A stretch of DNA of 64,000 nucleotides from Serripes groenlandicus. Taxonomy: Eukaryota; Mollusca; Bivalvia; Cardiida; Cardiidae. Of the stretch, positions 1 to 11,586 are shown piece after piece. Numbering within the stretch: position 1 is the first letter of the stretch; each line of letters starts with the position of its first letter. Where the stretch lies: the NCBI GenBank assembly GCA_031761405.1, contig JASEVX010000008.1, forward strand, positions 73,038,852 through 73,102,851. Direction: 5' to 3'. The notes under the pieces were generated by a model. It saw only the letters and a list, made by a program, of their open reading frames with translations. It was not told where the DNA came from and searched no databases. Both the position numbers and the translations under genes were made by a program.

Positions 1-114
1 TATTTTACACTTTTAGTCATAGGTTATCCATTCAATTATAGAGATTTTCTATTTTTTGACAAAATATGTTCAAAGTTGTCTGCTGCAGAATTGTCGTATG
101 AGGGAAAGGCTTAA
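1..114. mobile_element. TTAA MITE (family A), right half
   Basis: Cut by the window edge. It carries the family-A arm with CTGCTGCAG and the terminal gagggaaaggcTTAA. It belongs to the palindromic TTAA-flanked family whose complete copies lie at 4647-4872, 38917-39146 and elsewhere. Confidence 0.7.
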
Positions 115-784
115 ATAACCAGAGATGAGATGTTTACCATTATAAATTAATGTTATGTAAAAACAGGTCTAGTGGCAGATACAAACATGGGGGTTTAATG
201 CAAATGAGCCTTCACTTTTCTCCAATCTTATAAGAATAGAAAGTATTAGCTTCATTTAACACTATCCAATTAGCAGACACATTTTGACGCATCTGCAGCA
301 GATTACTTTTGAAAACATTGTGTTCATAATAACCAATTTCTCCTATTGCAACAATGTTTTCAACTGGTTCTTTCAAAGATTTCGCATAATAATATATACA
401 TAACCAGAGAAGACACACTATATAGTATAACTGCTTATCTTTAACTTGACAAACAGAATTAAATTAACCCATATTGAAGAAATATGCATTCTTTACACTG
501 TTACATCTCCATGGAAAGTGCTGACCAAGGATCATGATAATTTCTTTACTTTTCACACTAGTTTCTCTTTTTATTAAAATCAAGAATGCATTGAAATGAC
601 ACTTTCTTTATAATTTGATCATGTTTATTTCAAAATTTTGACAACCCATAAATAAATAGAAATACTGATAAGTATGTTTTAACTGAAACCAATAGTTTTT
701 TCATAACCACGATGTGAAAAAAAAATGTCCAAAATTGTTCAATCATGATCCTTGTCAATCCCTTCAGCGCTTTCATATTCATAC
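115..784. other. Intron/flank, nothing recognised
   Basis: AT-rich sequence 3' of the EGF exon. A degenerate family-A fragment (atctgcagcagattac and a run resembling aaacattgtg) is seen at about 280-355. No further EGF or laminin exon is visible. Confidence 0.5.
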
Positions 785-892
785 CTTTTGAACAATTTTG
801 TCCATAATATCCCGATGAACAGCTACATGTATAAGCTGTGGCCCCGTTCAAACAAGTTCCATTCACACAAGGATCCGGGTAACAATAATTGA
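785..892 (-). CDS. EGF-like module exon
   Basis: Exon of 108 bases, phase 1 to phase 1, the usual phase of shuffled EGF modules. Acceptor tatgcacag, donor GTATGA. It encodes one complete EGF fold with six cysteines: CYPDPCVNGTC gives cysteines 1 to 3, and CSCSSGYYGQNC gives cysteines 4 to 6, with the conserved G-Y/F-x-G-x-x-C end. The D-x-D/E residues before cysteine 1 that mark calcium-binding EGF modules are absent (VNYC), so it is probably a non-calcium type. The phase-1 exit predicts another phase-1 exon, perhaps further EGF or laminin-G modules, at coordinates below this window. Confidence 0.92.
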
Positions 893-2040
893 CTGTGCAT
901 ATAATATGTATATATGTTATAAACTCAACCTTTTCAATTGTACATGGTACAAAGTTTGACACTTATTTTCTCCTTTTCTTTTCTTTTTTAATTAATAATG
1001 TTTTTGCCCAAAAACAATATTTTCATAAACATATTTAGATTTTCCATTTCTCTAAAGAAATAGTTCAAGTTTGTTCATTTTCCACAATTATTTTACATTA
1101 TTCAATGCTCAAGTTTTCTTTTCAGAAGAGCAAAAAAATAGAATTTAACCCTTTCCTACATACAACGAATCTGAGCAGACAACTTTGAAAAACATATCGC
1201 AAAACTATTGAAAATCTCTGACAATATCTGTTAAGTGTTAGTATAATTTCAAAATGAGTTCAAAACATTGTGGCAAAAGGAGAAACTGCTCATGAGCAAT
1301 TTCTCTGTTGCCGCAATGTATTAAAAAGTTGTCTGCTGCAGATGCTTCAAAATGTATTTACATGTTGGCAAGGGTTAAAATTTATGATCAGAATTACAAA
1401 ACCAGAATTCATTAACAAACAACTGATTTGTAACATAACATCAAACACCACTTTAATCACAATTTTAACAAATAATTTCCCGTCACCATTGTTAGTCTTC
1501 ATACGATAATTTTGAAGTTGTCTGTATAAATTGTCAACATCGATGACAAAGCTGACATATTGCTAATTTATATTGATATATAGTTGAAAACATTGTGGGA
1601 AATGAGAAAATATTTTTAGAATTTTTTCCCTTTTCCACAATGTTTAAAAAGAAAGGATAATTCTTTGTTTCAGTGTACTATCGAAATTTCATTCATTGAG
1701 TGAAAAGTAAGGATGATATTTTCATACCTTTTCAACCGTGTATTTTAACCATATCTTTCAAATGTAAAGGATTATAATTATTTCATTTGGCAATATATAC
1801 CGGGGATTTATAGGATTGAAGCCATTTGCAAATGAAATTATGTCTGATGTCGCTTATCGTCGAAGAGAAAATTTCAGTCACAATGGGTCAACTCGTTTTA
1901 CACTGCCTGCAAACTTATTGCAAAAAGGACAATGTGTAAGTATGAAAATCTAGCTTCATTCCTGTTATCCTCCCTTCTAATGCAGACTTTAACTTTCCTG
2001 AGTAGTTATTAATATCAAAATCATTCGAGATAGAGAAAGA
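893..2040. other. Intron with family-A fragments
   Basis: Intron upstream of the EGF exon. It holds degenerate family-A MITE pieces around 1145-1375 (aaccctttcc, aaactgctcatgagcaattt, gtctgctgcagatgc) and around 1590-1650. Nothing coding is recognised. Confidence 0.5.
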
Positions 2041-3360
2041 TATTGCTTATACTTAAAGTCAATAATGAGAGGTAATTTGTTAAAACCGGAATATCAATAA
2101 TTAGAAGTAATTTGTTCAAAGCAGAATGTCAATTGATAGTTAAGATGTATTTTGTTTAAACCCGACTGTCAATAATTAGAGGTTATTTGTTCAAACCAGA
2201 ATGTCAATAATTAAAGGTTATTTGTCAAAATCAGCATGTCAATAATTACAGGTTATTTGTTCAAACCAGAATGTCAATAATTAAAAGTAATTTGTTAAAA
2301 ATCGGCATGTCAATAATTAGAGGTTATTTGTTCAAACCCGAATGTCAATAATTAAAGGTAATTTGTTAAAATCGGCATGTCAATATTTAAAGGTAATTTG
2401 TTAAAATCGGCATGTCAATAATTAGAGGTTATTTGTTCAAACTGGAATGTCAATAATGAGAGGTACATTAATTTGTTCAAACTGGAATGTCAATAATTAG
2501 AGGTATTTTTCAGTCTGGTATAGCAATATTTGAGGTATTTTTTCAATCTGGTATGTCAATACTGATAGGCAATTTTTATTCACTCCTTTATGTCAATAAT
2601 AAGAGGTAAATTTACTTTTTCTTCAGTATGGCATGTAAATAATAAGTGTTTTTTTCACTTTGGTAAATCAATAATTAAAGGTTGATTTATTTCTCTAATA
2701 TATGTCAATAATCAGTTAGCTTAGTTAGTTAGCAGTTAGCTTTGTCACTCTAGAACTCACTCTGGTAAGTAAATAATTAGAAATCAAATAATAATTAGAG
2801 GTAATTTTGTTTCACTGCATAACTTCAATATTTAAAGTTAAGTTTTACGCTCTAGTATATCAATTATAAGAGGTATCTTTTCTCCTGTCTGGTAAGTCAA
2901 TAATTAGAACTCAAACTATATTTTGAGGTAATTTTTACACTCTATTTTTCAGTTATATCACGTTGTTTCATGGGTAAATTACCAGTACTACTTTTCCATT
3001 TATCCTGATACCAGCCAGTTAGTCATAATGCTAACCCTGCAACCGTGATTGCCAAGAAGGGGAGGCCATTACTACCATTTTTTAAGTCTTTTGTAAGACC
3101 TGGCCGATGATCAAACCTGTGACCTCCTGCACCCGAGGCCGAGCCCTACCACTACACATTGGAGGTGGTTGTAAAAAATTAGAGGTAATACATTCAATCT
3201 GGTATGTAAATGATAATGAGAGATAATTTCTTCATTCTATTATTTGTCAAAAACATGTGGTAATTTTTCACTCCTGTATTTTTCAATAATTAGTAATTTT
3301 TTCACTATGGTTTGTCAAAAATTAGAGGTAGTTTTTTCACATGAGTTTGTCTTATTTGAG
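2040..3360. repeat. 37-bp degenerate minisatellite
   Basis: Tandem units of about 36-37 bp carrying the cores gaatgtcaataattag and aggttatttgttcaaa. Units are well preserved from about 2070 to 2520 and decay towards 3360. The array is interrupted at about 2960-3175 by a tRNA-derived SINE remnant. It lies in the intron between the EGF and ASDG exons. Confidence 0.85.
2985..3175 (-). mobile_element. tRNA-derived SINE remnant (family S2)
   Basis: On the minus strand the head reads TAGTGGTAGGGCTCGG (box A-like) and GGTTTGATC (box B-like), and the body continues with GGTAGTAATGGCCTCCC and TTGGCAATCACGG. The same body recurs at about 3845-3960, and a diverged version lies at about 51970-52090. No target duplication was found. 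Confidence 0.55.
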
Positions 3361-4640
3361 TCATATTACTCTGGTGTATCAAAGGTTTGTTCTACATTAA
3401 GCTGCAGAAGATTTGTTTGAATAGTGTTTTTCACCACTTTCAACAGTATTTTGGTTGTATTCAGTTTCCTGGATGTATTACAAGTACTACAGGTATTGTT
3501 TATCCTAGTACCAATGCATAAGTCCCAGGGCCCAAAAAGACCAGCATTTTTCCTGGTTTAGACCTATTTTTAACTTGCCAGACAGATTTCAATCCTTAAA
3601 TCTGAAGAACATAAAATTGGTCCAGATATTTTCATAAATCTCGTTATTTTCAATGATAGTGTCCTTGATCACACATCACTTGCTTTGTTTATACATTCCA
3701 TGTTCGAATGTTTGTAATTTAAGTTACAAATCTGGGTTGCAGACGGTCGGTCTCGTACAGGTTTACCCAGACACAAAGTGGGGGATCAAAAATTTGGCCT
3801 GGACCCATTAAGATTTCAATATGTCTGGAGTCCTGATCGGTCCCAACTAATATTACCCCCACAACCCTGAGTGCCAAGGAGGGAAGCCATTACTACCAGA
3901 TTAGTATGAATCGACCGGGGATCACACCTTGTCTCTCTCACATGGTTAAAACAAACCTAAAGGCATATGGCACCATTGTAGATGGAGCTTCACTGCCAAT
4001 TTGTTAGACTAAGATTTGAAAAACACTTTTGATTTAGAATCTTTTACAAGTCTGCAGAGGCAGGTCTTTTAAGGGCCTGTCACACCTTGCCGAAAAAACA
4101 AGCAATTTCTCCTTTTGCCACAATGTTTTCTACTGTTAGTCATAGGTTATCCATTCAATTATAGAGTTTTTCTACTTTTTGAGATGTTTGTTCAAAGTCG
4201 TCTGCTGCAGAATTGTCGTATGAGGGAAAGGGTTAAATGAAAGTATTGTTGTTATTGAATAACCTTGAAAATGTGAAAATCTCTTTAATTGAAAGTATTG
4301 TTATTGAATAAACTTCAAAATGCAAAAATCTCTTTAATTGGAAGTATTGTTATTGAATAAACATGAATATACAAAGTCATGTACATGTAAGAAAGATTAA
4401 ATCTTACAGATGTTGCCCTATTTCTTCATTCAATTAAAATGTATTTTGGTGAAACAGGTATATAAATCTATGTTGTCTGCTTTTTGAGGAGCAAATACAT
4501 CTCATAGGAAGTCTTGTTTTGAAAAAGAATTGGAAACATTTTGGAAAAAGGAGAAATGGCTCATTTAGAGCAATTTATCTATTTTTTCAAAATGTTGTAA
4601 AAATCCTCTCGTTGTAGAGGCATGAGATTTTATGAGTCAT
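3360..4640. other. Intron sequence with family-A half and short repeats
   Basis: It holds SINE S2 remnants, a right half of the family-A MITE at about 4105-4236 ending gggaaagggttaa, and three imperfect repeats of about 55-60 bp (gaaagtattgttattgaata) at 4236-4370. No exon is recognised. Confidence 0.5.
3845..3960 (-). mobile_element. Second copy of SINE family S2
   Basis: It shares with 2985-3175 the segments around ccattactacca, the gtgccaaggaggg region and a degenerate box-B region (gatcacacc). It is more decayed and has lost part of the head. Confidence 0.45.
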
Positions 4641-4646
4641 AAAGAT

Positions 4647-4872
4647 TTAACCCTTTCCCTCATACGACAATTCTGCAGCAGACGACTTTGAAAGTATTTT
4701 GGCAAAACATAGAAAATCTCCATAATTGAATGGATAACCTATGACAAAAAGTGGAAAACATTGTGGCAAAAGGAGTGCACGTTTTGTGCAATTTCTTCTT
4801 TTGTCACTATGTTTTCAAAAAGCTGTCTGCTGCAGAGGCGTCAGAAAGCGTCTATATGAGGGAAAGGGTTAA
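4647..4872. mobile_element. TTAA MITE family A, complete copy
   Basis: A 226-bp palindromic element from TTAACCCTTTCCCTCATA to its inverted end gagggaaagggTTAA. Both arms carry the motif CTGCAGCAGAC (or its inverse) about 30-40 bp from the end. The centre forms a second small dyad around tgcacgttttgtgca. The TTAA at each end is compatible with a piggyBac-type TTAA target. No coding capacity. Confidence 0.85.
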
Positions 4873-5176
4873 ACAAATAAAAGATAATGAAAAGTGTGCG
4901 GTCAACACATATATAAATACATAATCTATAAATCACAACTAAAAATTATCCCTTTCCTACATACATAAACAATTTCAATTCTCTGCAACATACGTTTTTT
5001 GAAAACATTTTGGCAAAAGGAGAAATTGCTCATTATGAGCAATTTTCATTTTTGCCACAATGTTTTCATCTCTATTCAATAATGATACTTTCATTTATTC
5101 AGATTTTGTATATTTTAACTAGCTGCTTTCAAAGTCACCAGCTGCGTATTTTATGTATGTAAGAAAGAGTTACTAA

Positions 5177-5270
5177 AAAGATGGCCATGATGGTCCTGGA
5201 TGGCAGTGTGATTGGTCATGTCAACCACACAGTCAATCACAATAACTCATTTTGTGGTCAGGTAAGCTAA
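5177..5270. mobile_element. Core-less tandem-core-type element
   Basis: A short element with the 5' part agatggccatgatggtcctg and the 3' part aataactcattttgtggtca followed by ggtaagctaa. The ends match those of 5721-7042 but there is no tandem core between them. A second core-less copy is at 54254-54346. Confidence 0.6.
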
Positions 5271-5720
5271 TACAAGAGGACCAAGAGGACTAGTATAGCT
5301 CAACTGCTTCAAGGTCAAATAACCCTAGGTTGTCAGTATTTTGTCAAGTCAATATGACTTGAGGAAGCCATAAGAACGTCGCCAAAATAATGTGTATGTA
5401 CCAATAAGTATTTCAAAATCATGGTGGCCATGTCTTTTAAATCATCAACATGGCTTGAAGGAATCAGGTAGAATATGTCTACAAAATTATTTGAAAATTA
5501 GTCTGATCATTTCAGAAGTGGAGATTTTTAAAATATCACTTTAGTCATATGAGGCAGAACAGGCTCAGGTACATAGGCTTGTAAAAAAGAAGTGTTCACT
5601 ATGGCAGTCTATTCTTTTTCTCAATATGTTTTTATCAAATTCAGACATAAAATGTTGACTTCCAATAGTTCTGACTTTTCAATTTAGCTTAAGTGACATT
5701 TTAAGGGGCCACTGCTTTAA
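5271..5720. mobile_element. Diverged 5' part of a tandem-core element
   Basis: It begins acaagaggaccaagagga, directly after the core-less copy, and contains two or three decayed monomers of the type seen in 5721-7042 (catggcttgaaggaatc). The 3' hairpin is missing. Confidence 0.55.
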
Positions 5721-7042
5721 ACAAGAGGGCCATGATGACCCTGGATCGCTCACCTGATTTTTTTTTTCTCTTTAGCTCTTTTGGAGTAGATGAATTTTTA
5801 AGTTTTCACTATAACCATATAATGCAAAATAGCCCTGTCCACTGGCGGCCATGTTTTTCGACCAATCAACATAGCTTGAAAGAATCTGATAATGGGTCAC
5901 TTAAGGAACTTTTCCAAAAAATTATTTGAAAATCGGCCTGACACTTTTGGAGAAGAAGATTTTTTAAGATTTCACTATAGCCATAAAAGGTTTAAATAGC
6001 CCCGCCCCCCCTGGTGACATGTTTTTCGAACAATCAACATGGCTTGAAAGAATCTGATAGAGGGTCAATCAAGGAACATTTCTACAAAATTATTTGTAAA
6101 TAGGTCTGACACTTTCAGAGTAGAAGATTTTTTAAGGTTTCACTATAGCCATATAAGGCAAAATAGCCCCGCCCCCCCTGGCGGTCATGTTTTTCGAGCA
6201 ATCAACATGGCTTGAAGGAATCTGATAGAGGGTCATCCAAGGAGCATTTCTACAAAATTATTTGAAAATCTGCCAACCAGTTTGGGAGAAGAAGATTTTT
6301 AAAGTTATCACTATAGCCATATTAGGCAAAATAGCCCTGCCCACTAGCGGCCATTTTTTTGACCAATCAACATGGCTTGAAGGAATCTGATAGTGGGTCA
6401 CTTAAGGAACATTTCTACAAAATTATTTGAAAATCGGCCTGACACTTTCGGAGAAGATTTTTTAAGTTTTCAGTATAGCCATACAAGGTAAAATAGCCCC
6501 GCCCCCCTGGTGGTCATGTTTTTGGACCAATCAACATGGCTTGAAGGAATCTGATAGAGGGTCATCCAGGGAACATTTCTACAAAATTATTTGAAAATCG
6601 GCCTGACACTTTCGGAGGAGAAGATTTTTTAAGTTTTCACTATAGCCATATAAGGCAAAATAGCCCCGCCCCCCCTGGCGGCCATGTTTTTGGACCAATC
6701 TACATGGCTTGAAGGAATCTGAAAGTGGGTCACTTAAGGAACATTTCTACAAAATTATTTGAAAATCGCCCTGACACTTTCGGAGAAGAAGATTTTTTAA
6801 GTTTTCACTATTTTTTTTCGTTTCGTTCCCATGGTAACCAGAATTCTGCATGGATCCCAAAAATTTAAAGGAATTCTGGTCAGGACATTGAGAGGATGCT
6901 TTCTGTGAAGTTTCATCCCAGTTGACCCACCGGTTACAGAGGAGAAAATGTTGACGGACAACGGACGATGGATGCCGGACGCCGGACATAGGGCGATCAC
7001 AATAACTCACGTTGAGCACTTCGTGCACAGGTGAGCTAAAAA
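5721..7042 (+). mobile_element. Tandem-core element H1 (HINE-like)
   Basis: The 5' end is acaagagggccatgatgacc. The subterminal motif GCTCACCTG at 5748-5756 is repeated in inverted form as CAGGTGAGC at 7028-7036, inside a 3' hairpin, and followed by TAAAAA. Between them are about six monomers of about 160 bp (gccatataaggcaaaatagc, catggcttgaaggaatctga), and then a GC-rich ggacgccggac tract. The layout is that of Helentron-associated non-autonomous elements: subterminal inverted repeat, tandem core, 3' stem-loop. The open frames at 6747-7028 are accidental. Confidence 0.8.
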
Positions 7043-7428
7043 AGGTTTCCCCTTTTCTAACAATGTAATAGTTGTATAAATTATCTTTATTGTATCATCA
7101 GATGTTCCTAATTAACCCTTCCAACTTCCACACACATTGTGATCAATCTGCAGTATACGTTATTTGAAAACATATTCGAAAGGTAATACCTTCATTCATA
7201 GAGGTTTTCTACATTTTTTTTTTTTTTATTTCAAAATTCATTCACTGCAGATTTGTTGTATGTGGGAAAGGATTTAGGAGTTTAGAGAAATTGCCTATGA
7301 AGGAAGAATTGATCTGTTATGACACCATGTAACACCTCGGACAAAATAAACAAACCATGACTGGTATGACATTGTGAATATGCATGTATACATAATATAC
7401 ATATAAAATGTGTAATAACAACACTCAC
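7043..7428. other. Intron with family-A fragment
   Basis: Degenerate family-A arms lie at about 7110-7275 (ttaacccttcc ... tgtgggaaagg). The rest up to the ASDG exon is unassigned AT-rich intron. Confidence 0.5.
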
Positions 7429-7480
7429 CCTTGACGGTTATCGATAGTGTCTGGTTCACTGGATGTAGTCCATCCGACGC
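7429..7480 (-). CDS. Cadherin repeat 2, C-terminal strand exon
   Basis: Exon of 52 bases, phase 0 to phase 1, with acceptor gtaatttcag and a strong donor GTGAGT. It encodes ASDGLHPVNQTLSITVK, the A-x-DG...L-x-I-x-V final strand of a cadherin repeat. Unlike repeat 1 it has no following DxNDxPP linker: the chain passes straight into the EGF module encoded by the next exon, as expected for the last cadherin repeat of an array. Confidence 0.82.
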
Positions 7481-7502
7481 CTGAAATTACAATTGAACAA
7501 TA

Positions 7503-7905
7503 TTAGTCAGAAAACTTCTTCTTGACATGTTCATGTTACTAAGAACACAGAAAACTTCTTCTTGAACGTGTTCATGTTATTAGGAACACATACAACTTCT
7601 TCTTGAACGTGTTCATGTTACTAAGAACACAGAAAACTTCTTCTTGCTCGTGTTCGTGTTACTAAGAAAACAGAAAACTTCTTCTTGAATGTGTTCATGT
7701 TACTAAGAACACAGAAAACTTCTTCTTGAACGTGTCTTGAACATGTTCATGTTACTAAGAACACAGAAAACTTCTTCTTGAACGTGTCTTGAACATGTTC
7801 ATGATACTAAAAACACAGAAAACTTCTTCTTCAATGTGTTCATGTTACTAAGAACACAGAAAACTTCTTCTTGAACATGTTCATGTTACTAAGAACACAA
7901 TAGTG
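7503..7905. repeat. 44-bp minisatellite
   Basis: About nine units of roughly 44 bp with the core agaaaacttcttcttgaacg and a following gtgttcatgttactaagaac. Some units carry a short internal duplication (cgtgtcttgaac). It starts just upstream, in gene orientation, of the ASDG exon acceptor. Confidence 0.9.
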
Positions 7906-8085
7906 ACAGTGATTAAATGTGTGACAGACAGACAGAACAAAGGATAACTCACAAGGAAATGATCTCAATATGTCAGTTAGTGACAGTAAATGTGTGACAG
8001 AGAGACAGAACAAAGGATAACTCACAAGGAAGTGATCTCAATATGTCAGTTAGTGAAAGTGACAGAGAGACAGAACAAACTAGAA
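7905..8085. repeat. About 75-bp repeat, 2.5 units
   Basis: The block tgtgtgacagacagacagaa and the downstream ggataactcacaaggaa are repeated, ending in a partial third unit at about 8055. Confidence 0.8.
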
Positions 8086-8202
8086 CTATCACTAAAGGTG
8101 ATTAATACCCCCGCCCCCAACCCCTGACACATATTATATCTCACAGTAATATATCTATAGGTGCTACCTATTTCCGAAAAAAACGCAAGATAATTATAAA
8201 CA

Positions 8203-9541
8203 ACAAGAGTTGTCGGAGGACAATATAGCTCGCCTATCAGGGCCATTGTCTATCAGGGCCTACTTCAGAACAGTTATAGCATTAGGTAAAGTCGCACAGT
8301 ATCACCTATTGCAAGATAAAACACCTTTTCAACACTTGGATGCAAATATTAACCAAGTCCATACAGGCCCTTTTGGGCCTTTTAAATCTGTAAATTTATT
8401 TATATACGATAAGCAACAGCATACACAGTGTCTGAGAAAAGGCCTTGCACGCAAAGGTTTGACCAAAATTCTAAGTCGAAAAAGGGGCACAATTCAGTCA
8501 AAATCCATTCCAGAGTTATGGGACTTGACATACAAGGTCCCCTAATGACCCTGAATAAGTGTGTGAAGTTTGAAAGCAACAGCATACACAGTGTCTGAGA
8601 AATGGCCTTGCATGCAAAGGTTTGACCAAATTTCTAAGTCCAAAAAGGGGCACAATTCAGTCAAAATCCGTTCCAGAGTTATGGGACTTGACATACAAGG
8701 TCCCCTAATGATCCTGAATAAGTGTGTGAAGTTTCAAAGCAACAGAATACACAGTGTCTGAGAAAAGGCCTTGCATGCAAAGGTTTGACCAAAATTCTAA
8801 GTCGAAAAAGGGGCACAATTCAGTCAAAATCCATTCCAGAGTTATGGGACTTGACATACAAGGTCCCCTAATGACCCTGACTAAGTCTGTGAAGTTTGAA
8901 AGCAACAGCATACACAGTGTCTGAGAAAAGGCCTTGCACGCAAAGGTTTGACCAAATTTCTAAGTCCAAAAAGGGGCACAATTCAGTCAAAATCCATTCC
9001 AGAGTTATGGGATTTGACATACAAGGTCCCCTAATGATCCTGAATAAGTGTGTGAAGTTTCAAAGCAACAGCATACACAGTGTCTGAGAAAAGGCCTTGC
9101 ACGCAAAGGTTTGACCAAAATTCTAAGTCGAAAAAGGGGCACAATTCAGTCAAAATCCATTCCAGAGTTATGGGACTTGACATACAAGGTCCCCTAATGA
9201 CCCTGAATAAGTGTGTGAAGTTTGAAAGCAACAGCATACACAGTGTCTGAGAAAAGGCCTTGCACGCAAAGGTTTGACCAAATTTCTAAGTCCAAAAAGG
9301 GGCACAATTCAGTCAAAATCCATTGCAGAGTTATGGGACTTGACATACAAGGTCCCCTAATGATCCTGAATAAGTGTGTGAAGTTTCAAAGCAACAGCAT
9401 ACACAGTGTCTGAGAAAAGGCCTTGCACGCAAAGGTTTGACCAAGCTGGCAACGAGGACGCCAAAGCCAACGCCAACGCCAACGCGGACGCCGGGGTGAT
9501 AACATAAGCTCCCCTATTTCTTCGAATAGGCGAGCTAAAAA
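8203..9541 (+). mobile_element. Tandem-core element H2 with alternating 163-bp units
   Basis: The 5' end is acaagagttgtcgg. The motif AGCTCGCCTAT (8227-8237) returns as ATAGGCGAGCT (9526-9536) in a 3' hairpin with a ttcttcga loop, followed by AAAAA. The core consists of 163-bp monomers in two alternating versions: one has ttctaagtcgaaaaagg, the other ttctaagtccaaaaagg. The repeating unit is therefore effectively a 326-bp dimer. A GC-rich gacgccaacgcc tract precedes the hairpin. The repeated 63-68-codon frames on both strands arise from the monomer. Confidence 0.85.
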
Positions 9542-10782
9542 TTAAAGAGCATACTTTGGCCATAACAAAGGATTTATAAGTAATTGACTAGACAATACTA
9601 ATGTTAATGTCATGTTTCTTGCATTATCAAAACATATTTGGAATTCGTATTGCTGTCGTCTATTATTACGAACAGAAAATAATAAAGCAAAGACTTTCAG
9701 AAAATCAAGGAATACATTTATAATGAACTAGGTTAAAACATGAGGGCCAAGATGATCCTTAATCGATCTCCTGCATTATGGTAAAGAAGCAAATAGATCA
9801 GCCCTTTTCTGATGCCACCTGGCGACTGCCTTTTTCAACCAGTAAATATGACTGGAACAAATTATGTAAGGGGTCACATTTCTGCTAAACCCTTTCCCTA
9901 TTAGAGACAGTTTCTGAGGCCTATGCAACAGACGACTTATGAGAAAGTTATCCTTTTGCCACAATGTTTGATAAATAATTATACTTTGAATGAGTGAGTC
10001 AATAGCTCATGTATAGGAATTTGGGGTCTTTCATGTTGATACCACTTTTTTCCGGGAAACGACGTTGCTCCATTGACGTTACGCCAAGATGAAGTGTAAC
10101 GGAAATGACGTCACGTCCTTCTTTGGCTACGATACAGTCAAAATTCAGTTTCGGGTGTAGAAGGCTAATGCTGTTGTTTTCTTGACGAACGGGAAAACAT
10201 ATTTCTTACAGATTTCCATTTATTTTTAACTTTTCGTACAAATGTTAATTCCTACTTAACACAACACTTTAATGATCTTAAATATCGATTTAAAAAAAAA
10301 AGATTAAAAAGACGACAATATTTTTCGATCCGTGTTTTTCTGGTCATTTTATACATACCCAAAATACCGATTTAAAAAAAAATGATTAAAAAGCCGACAA
10401 TAATTTTCAATCTGTGTTTTACGTCTACTTTTTATACATATCCAAAATGGCGGCCCCCATGGTTTTTTTCCCAGTTTCATTTCAGAAAGCTTCAAGGGTT
10501 ATTGAAAAAAAAAAAAATTCATGTTTTTTTTTCGTATTATCTTTGACTCAGACAATTTGAATATCAGTATCAAAAAGAAATACTAAGATGATATCAAACA
10601 GCAATATACAAATCTAATTTTAAAGAGATTTTGTCAGGAACATTTTCTAATGCATAAAATACAATCCGCATAAAGTACTATTTCCTCATGAAATAAGTTT
10701 TTATTTAGTTTTCTAGTTTCAGAAAACAAACAAACAAGAAGAAAATGAACCACATTCTTTATTCAAAGAGTAACAAGGTTTT
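9542..10782. other. Intron with element fragments and a duplicated 105-bp block
   Basis: A 5' fragment of a tandem-core element is seen at about 9742-9885 (atgagggccaagatgatcc). A family-A end follows at 9888-9965, and two copies of a block of about 105 bp (gatttaaaaaaaaa...attaaaaagacgacaat) lie at about 10280-10445. A perfect CRE palindrome TGACGTCA is at 10106-10113. No exon is recognised. Confidence 0.5.
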
Positions 10783-10992
10783 TACTGTAAACTACTGAAT
10801 ATTCGCGAGGACCTATGTTCGATATTTATCATGATTTTGATATTTTGATATTTTAATTTTGAGAATAAGTAGCAGAAGTTTAAATTTCAATTCCGATCGA
10901 TATATTTTCGCAAGGTATTAATTTCGCGAGGAGATCAGCTTGCGAATATAAGGGAATATAAAATCCTTACGTAATTTAGGTAGTTTACAGTA
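10783..10992. mobile_element. Short TIR element (MITE), TACTGTAAACTAC ends
   Basis: A 210-bp element with inverted ends TACTGTAAACTAC (10783) and gtagtttacagta (10992). The inner arms are also imperfectly inverted (attcgcgagg and cgcgagg/ttgcgaatat). The ends beginning TA are compatible with a TA-targeting Tc1/mariner-type MITE. Non-coding. Confidence 0.75.
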
Positions 10993-11586
10993 GCTATAAT
11001 GTAATATAATATCATGTTCTACCTCTTGACACTAGCACAGCTTCTTGAAGGGAACAGCACCAGACACAATCAAGTGGTCACTGCAGTATGTTGGAATGAC
11101 ATGACGCACCAGATTAGATTTTAAGAAAAAAATAAACTATTTCAAGGTCAGAGGTGAAGGTCACAGGGACATGAAATTTGCGTCTTGCACATCTACTACT
11201 CCTGATTAACATTTATGCCAAGTATCAAGTAAATCAGGTTGAAACTGAAGGAGGAGTACAACAGATTAGAATTTAACAAAAATAATTCCTATTTCAAGGT
11301 CAGAGGTCAAGGTCACAGGTACATGAAATTTGCGTCTTGCACATCTACTACTCCTGATTAACATTTATGCCAAGTATCAAGTAAATCAGGTTGAAACTGA
11401 AGGGGAGTACAACAGATTAGATTTTAACAAAAAAAAAATCCTATTTCAAGGTCAGAGGTCAAGGTTACAGGGGCATGAAATTTGTATGTTGCACATCTAC
11501 TACTCCTGATTAACATTTATGCCAAGTATGAAGTAAATCAGGTTGAAACTGAAGGAGGAGTACAACAGATTAGATTTTAACAAAAA

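Noticed and set aside
8400..9563. Repeated 61-68-codon frames on both strands as a small gene family
   Set aside because: Each is a by-product of the 163-bp monomer of a mobile element; the same frames recur at 45199-45581.
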